Assembly (NCBI RefSeq): GCF_008824185.1
Contig: NZ_CP044426.1
Coordinates: 1,868,501-1,932,500 of the forward strand
Reading direction: 5' to 3'
Source of the DNA: Paracoccus pantotrophus
GTDB taxonomy: Bacteria; Pseudomonadota; Alphaproteobacteria; Rhodobacterales; Rhodobacteraceae
Length of the DNA: 64,000 nt
The notes under the pieces were generated by a model. It made no database searches. It saw only the letters and a list, made by a program, of their open reading frames with translations, and was not told where the DNA came from. Positions 62,441 through 64,000 of the stretch are shown piece by piece (position 1 is the first letter of the stretch; the number at the start of each line of letters is the position of its first letter). The position numbers and the translations under genes were made by a program.

Positions 62441-63575
62441 CTCTCTGTCCCATCAGAATGTCGTTGAGATCGCGGCCGTCGCCCGCATGGACGATGTAGC
62501 CGCGCAGGCCCGGCCGCTTGATCTTGGCGCGCCGCAGACCTGCTAGGAGCTTGGCGCGCGTCAGTTTCGGATCGCTGTCCCCGTCCTGGACGAAGATCAG
62601 CGTCTTGACCCAGGCCGGCGGCAGCCAGGCCTCGGAATCGTCCATGTCGGGCAGGCCGGCATATTTCAGGCCTGGGCCGCGCCGCATGCGCCCGGTCATG
62701 TTGCCCAGGTCAACGCCACACCAATAGGCGCAGCGCCGGGGCATAGCCTCCGCGATCAGGGCGGTCAGCGTCGTCTCGATCCCCTCGGCCACGACCATGG
62801 TGTCGCTGCCCTGCGGGGTCAGGAACCGGATCGCGCCGCCCTTCTTCGAGCCCAGCACCTTCTTGGCCGGCAGCGTCTGGCCCGGCTTGCGCGGATCGGG
62901 CAGCACGAGCTTGCCCTTGGGATGCGACAGGTCGAGCCAGGTGCGGTGCACCGCGGTCAGCCAACCCTGGGCATCCAGGACACCAGCGACCATGGCCGGG
63001 CCGACATGCAGGGTCTGCCATTCATTGGCCTTGCCCTCGACAGGAACAGTGTAACGAGCTTCGGGCTCAAAGCGCAGGGCGTCGGGCATGTCTCGAAAAA
63101 GGACGGGATCAATGCCGCGCAGCGCCAGGTAATCCCGCACCAAGGTGCCCTCGGCCGGGCGGGCACTGGCCCAGATCTGGTGCGCGGCCCGGATCGATTT
63201 CTCGCGCGCACGGCGGGCAATATCGTCCTGCTTGCGCCGATTCGCTTCGGCCTTGCGCCGCCGCTCGGCGCGCTCGGCATCGGAAAGGCCATGCGCCGGG
63301 CCGCACAGCCATTCCAGCGCGGCCCGGAAATCCATGCCGAGCGTATGCTGGACCAGCGCGATCTGATCGCCCTTGGCATGCGGCCCGCAATCCTTGCGGC
63401 ACTGGAACAGTCCGGTCTGCAGGTTGACGCCGAAGCGATCCCGGCCGCCACATTGCGGACACGGCCCGACCAGCTCGCCGCCGGTGCGGACCAGGCCGGA
63501 TAGCTCCAGCCGCGCAACGACATCAGCGATGGGCATGGCCTTGGCTTCATCGAGGCGGTGATCGTCGCGCGTCAT
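62433..63575 (-). CDS. CHC2 zinc-finger and Toprim primase
   Basis: A 380-aa primase. The zinc finger is GPCPQCGGRDRFGVNLQTGL FQCRKDCG (CPQC and CxxxC/H). A helical linker AERRRKAEANRRKQDDIARR follows. The C-terminal Toprim-like domain has MVVAEGIETTLTALIAEAM and LIFVQDGDSDPKLTRAKLLA with the metal-binding acidic residues. Partner of the D5-like helicase. Confidence 0.9.
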   Translation of the reverse strand: MTRDDHRLDEAKAMPIADVVARLELSGLVRTGGELVGPCPQCGGRDRFGVNLQTGLFQCRKDCGPHAKGDQIALVQHTLGMDFRAALEWLCGPAHGLSDAERAERRRKAEANRRKQDDIARRAREKSIRAAHQIWASARPAEGTLVRDYLALRGIDPVLFRDMPDALRFEPEARYTVPVEGKANEWQTLHVGPAMVAGVLDAQGWLTAVHRTWLDLSHPKGKLVLPDPRKPGQTLPAKKVLGSKKGGAIRFLTPQGSDTMVVAEGIETTLTALIAEAMPRRCAYWCGVDLGNMTGRMRRGPGLKYAGLPDMDDSEAWLPPAWVKTLIFVQDGDSDPKLTRAKLLAGLRRAKIKRPGLRGYIVHAGDGRDLNDILMGQRDA

Positions 63576-63766
63576 GGCTTGGCGGCCTCGCGCTTGCGGA
63601 CGATCTTCCGAAACTCCTCCTCGGCCTTGGTGACACGCGCGACGCGCTGAAGGTCATCATGCGCGGCCGCCGGGGTTATGGCCATCAATCGCTCGATGAC
63701 GCGCTCGATCCCGCGATGTGCTCCAGCACAATAGGCATTGTGGTGACGCTGGCGGTGCGTTCTCAT
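63572..63766 (-). CDS. Small prophage protein upstream of the primase
   Basis: A 64-aa basic protein, MRTHRQRHHNAYCAGAHRGI, ending EEEFRKIVRKREAAKP. It overlaps both neighbours by 4 nt (ATGA), which supports a real gene although the ribosome binding site is poor. No family recognised. Confidence 0.55.
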   Translation of the reverse strand: MRTHRQRHHNAYCAGAHRGIERVIERLMAITPAAAHDDLQRVARVTKAEEEFRKIVRKREAAKP

Positions 63767-64000
63767 TTCGCGCCCCGCGCGCGGTCCCAGGCATCGGCCA
63801 GCCGGCGGCGATCCCATTCGTTCATGACCTTGCGCGCCCGATCATGCAGGCCGCCATAGCAGCCCGGCACCGAGACGCGGCAGGAAAGAAACTGATCGGC
63901 CGTCTGGATCAGGCCCATCAGCTGCGGGTTTTCGCGGGTTACGCCCGGCATCAGGTCGCGCAGGATGCCGACGACCAGATCGAGATCGCTGCGATCCGTG
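63763..64000 (-). CDS. Prophage protein, 5' end outside the window
   Basis: The frame is open to the right edge. Visible residues include DLVVGILRDLMPGVTRENPQ, TADQFLSCRVSVPGCYGGLH and NEWDRRRLADAWDRARGAK. The true start is beyond 64000, though an internal ATG at 63951 exists. No family recognised. Overlaps the next gene by 4 nt. Confidence 0.55.
   Translation of the reverse strand, partial: TDRSDLDLVVGILRDLMPGVTRENPQLMGLIQTADQFLSCRVSVPGCYGGLHDRARKVMNEWDRRRLADAWDRARGAK

Noticed and set aside
36677..63575. Gene transfer agent instead of a prophage
   Set aside because: The head-tail order is similar, but primase, D5-like helicase, HNH plus small terminase and accessory genes point to a replicating phage.

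Overview
The window is high-GC alphaproteobacterial DNA. The best fit is the order Rhodobacterales, close to Paracoccus. The support is the rnc-era-DUF1491 string, the four-gene ligase-associated DNA repair operon, the histone deacetylase-like/xseB/ispA/dxs operon, and small GC-rich repeats built around a TATTTG core.

Positions 1-27315 are chromosomal backbone. They hold a lepB fragment cut by the window edge, rnc, era, a DUF1491 gene, gyrB and an outer-membrane beta-barrel gene. A minus-strand repair operon follows (MBL exonuclease, ATP-dependent ligase, Lhr-like helicase, PdeM), with 4-nt overlaps at every junction. Next come small metabolic and regulatory units: Lrp plus class V aminotransferase, WYL regulator plus glutathione transferase, an EamA exporter, HU, AMP nucleosidase, an LLM oxidoreductase with an epimerase, the isoprenoid operon, mtaB-dapF and tRNA-Lys.

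Positions 27316-35725, between the 3' ends of tRNA-Lys(UUU) and tRNA-Ser(GCU), form a small accessory island of nested and broken elements. A DNA methyltransferase remnant abuts an IS66-family element. The IS66 element has an internal tnpB/tnpC deletion, and its tnpB is split by a Recombinase-in-Trio (RIT) element of three tyrosine recombinase genes with about 30-bp terminal inverted repeats. The middle recombinase gene is frameshifted. An IS3-family fragment then truncates both the IS66 remnant and a RelE/HigB-type toxin pseudogene. DoxX, an XRE-type regulator and a long GCGACA-rich inverted repeat complete the island.

From about 35995 to the right edge lies a tailed-phage prophage, read right to left on the minus strand: CHC2/Toprim primase, D5-like primase-helicase, a GGGAGG-rich repeat region that is a candidate origin, HNH nuclease, small and large terminase, portal, ClpP-like protease, HK97-type capsid, connectors, tail tube, frameshifted tail chaperones, tape measure, tail tip proteins, a long repeat-bearing tail fibre, accessory genes and lysis genes. 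No integrase, repressor or right boundary is visible, so the prophage continues beyond the window. Its main oddities are two plus-strand accessory genes, an AT-rich membrane gene beside the tail fibre, a G-tract frameshift in the tape measure gene, and a terminator directly in front of the endolysin ribosome binding site.
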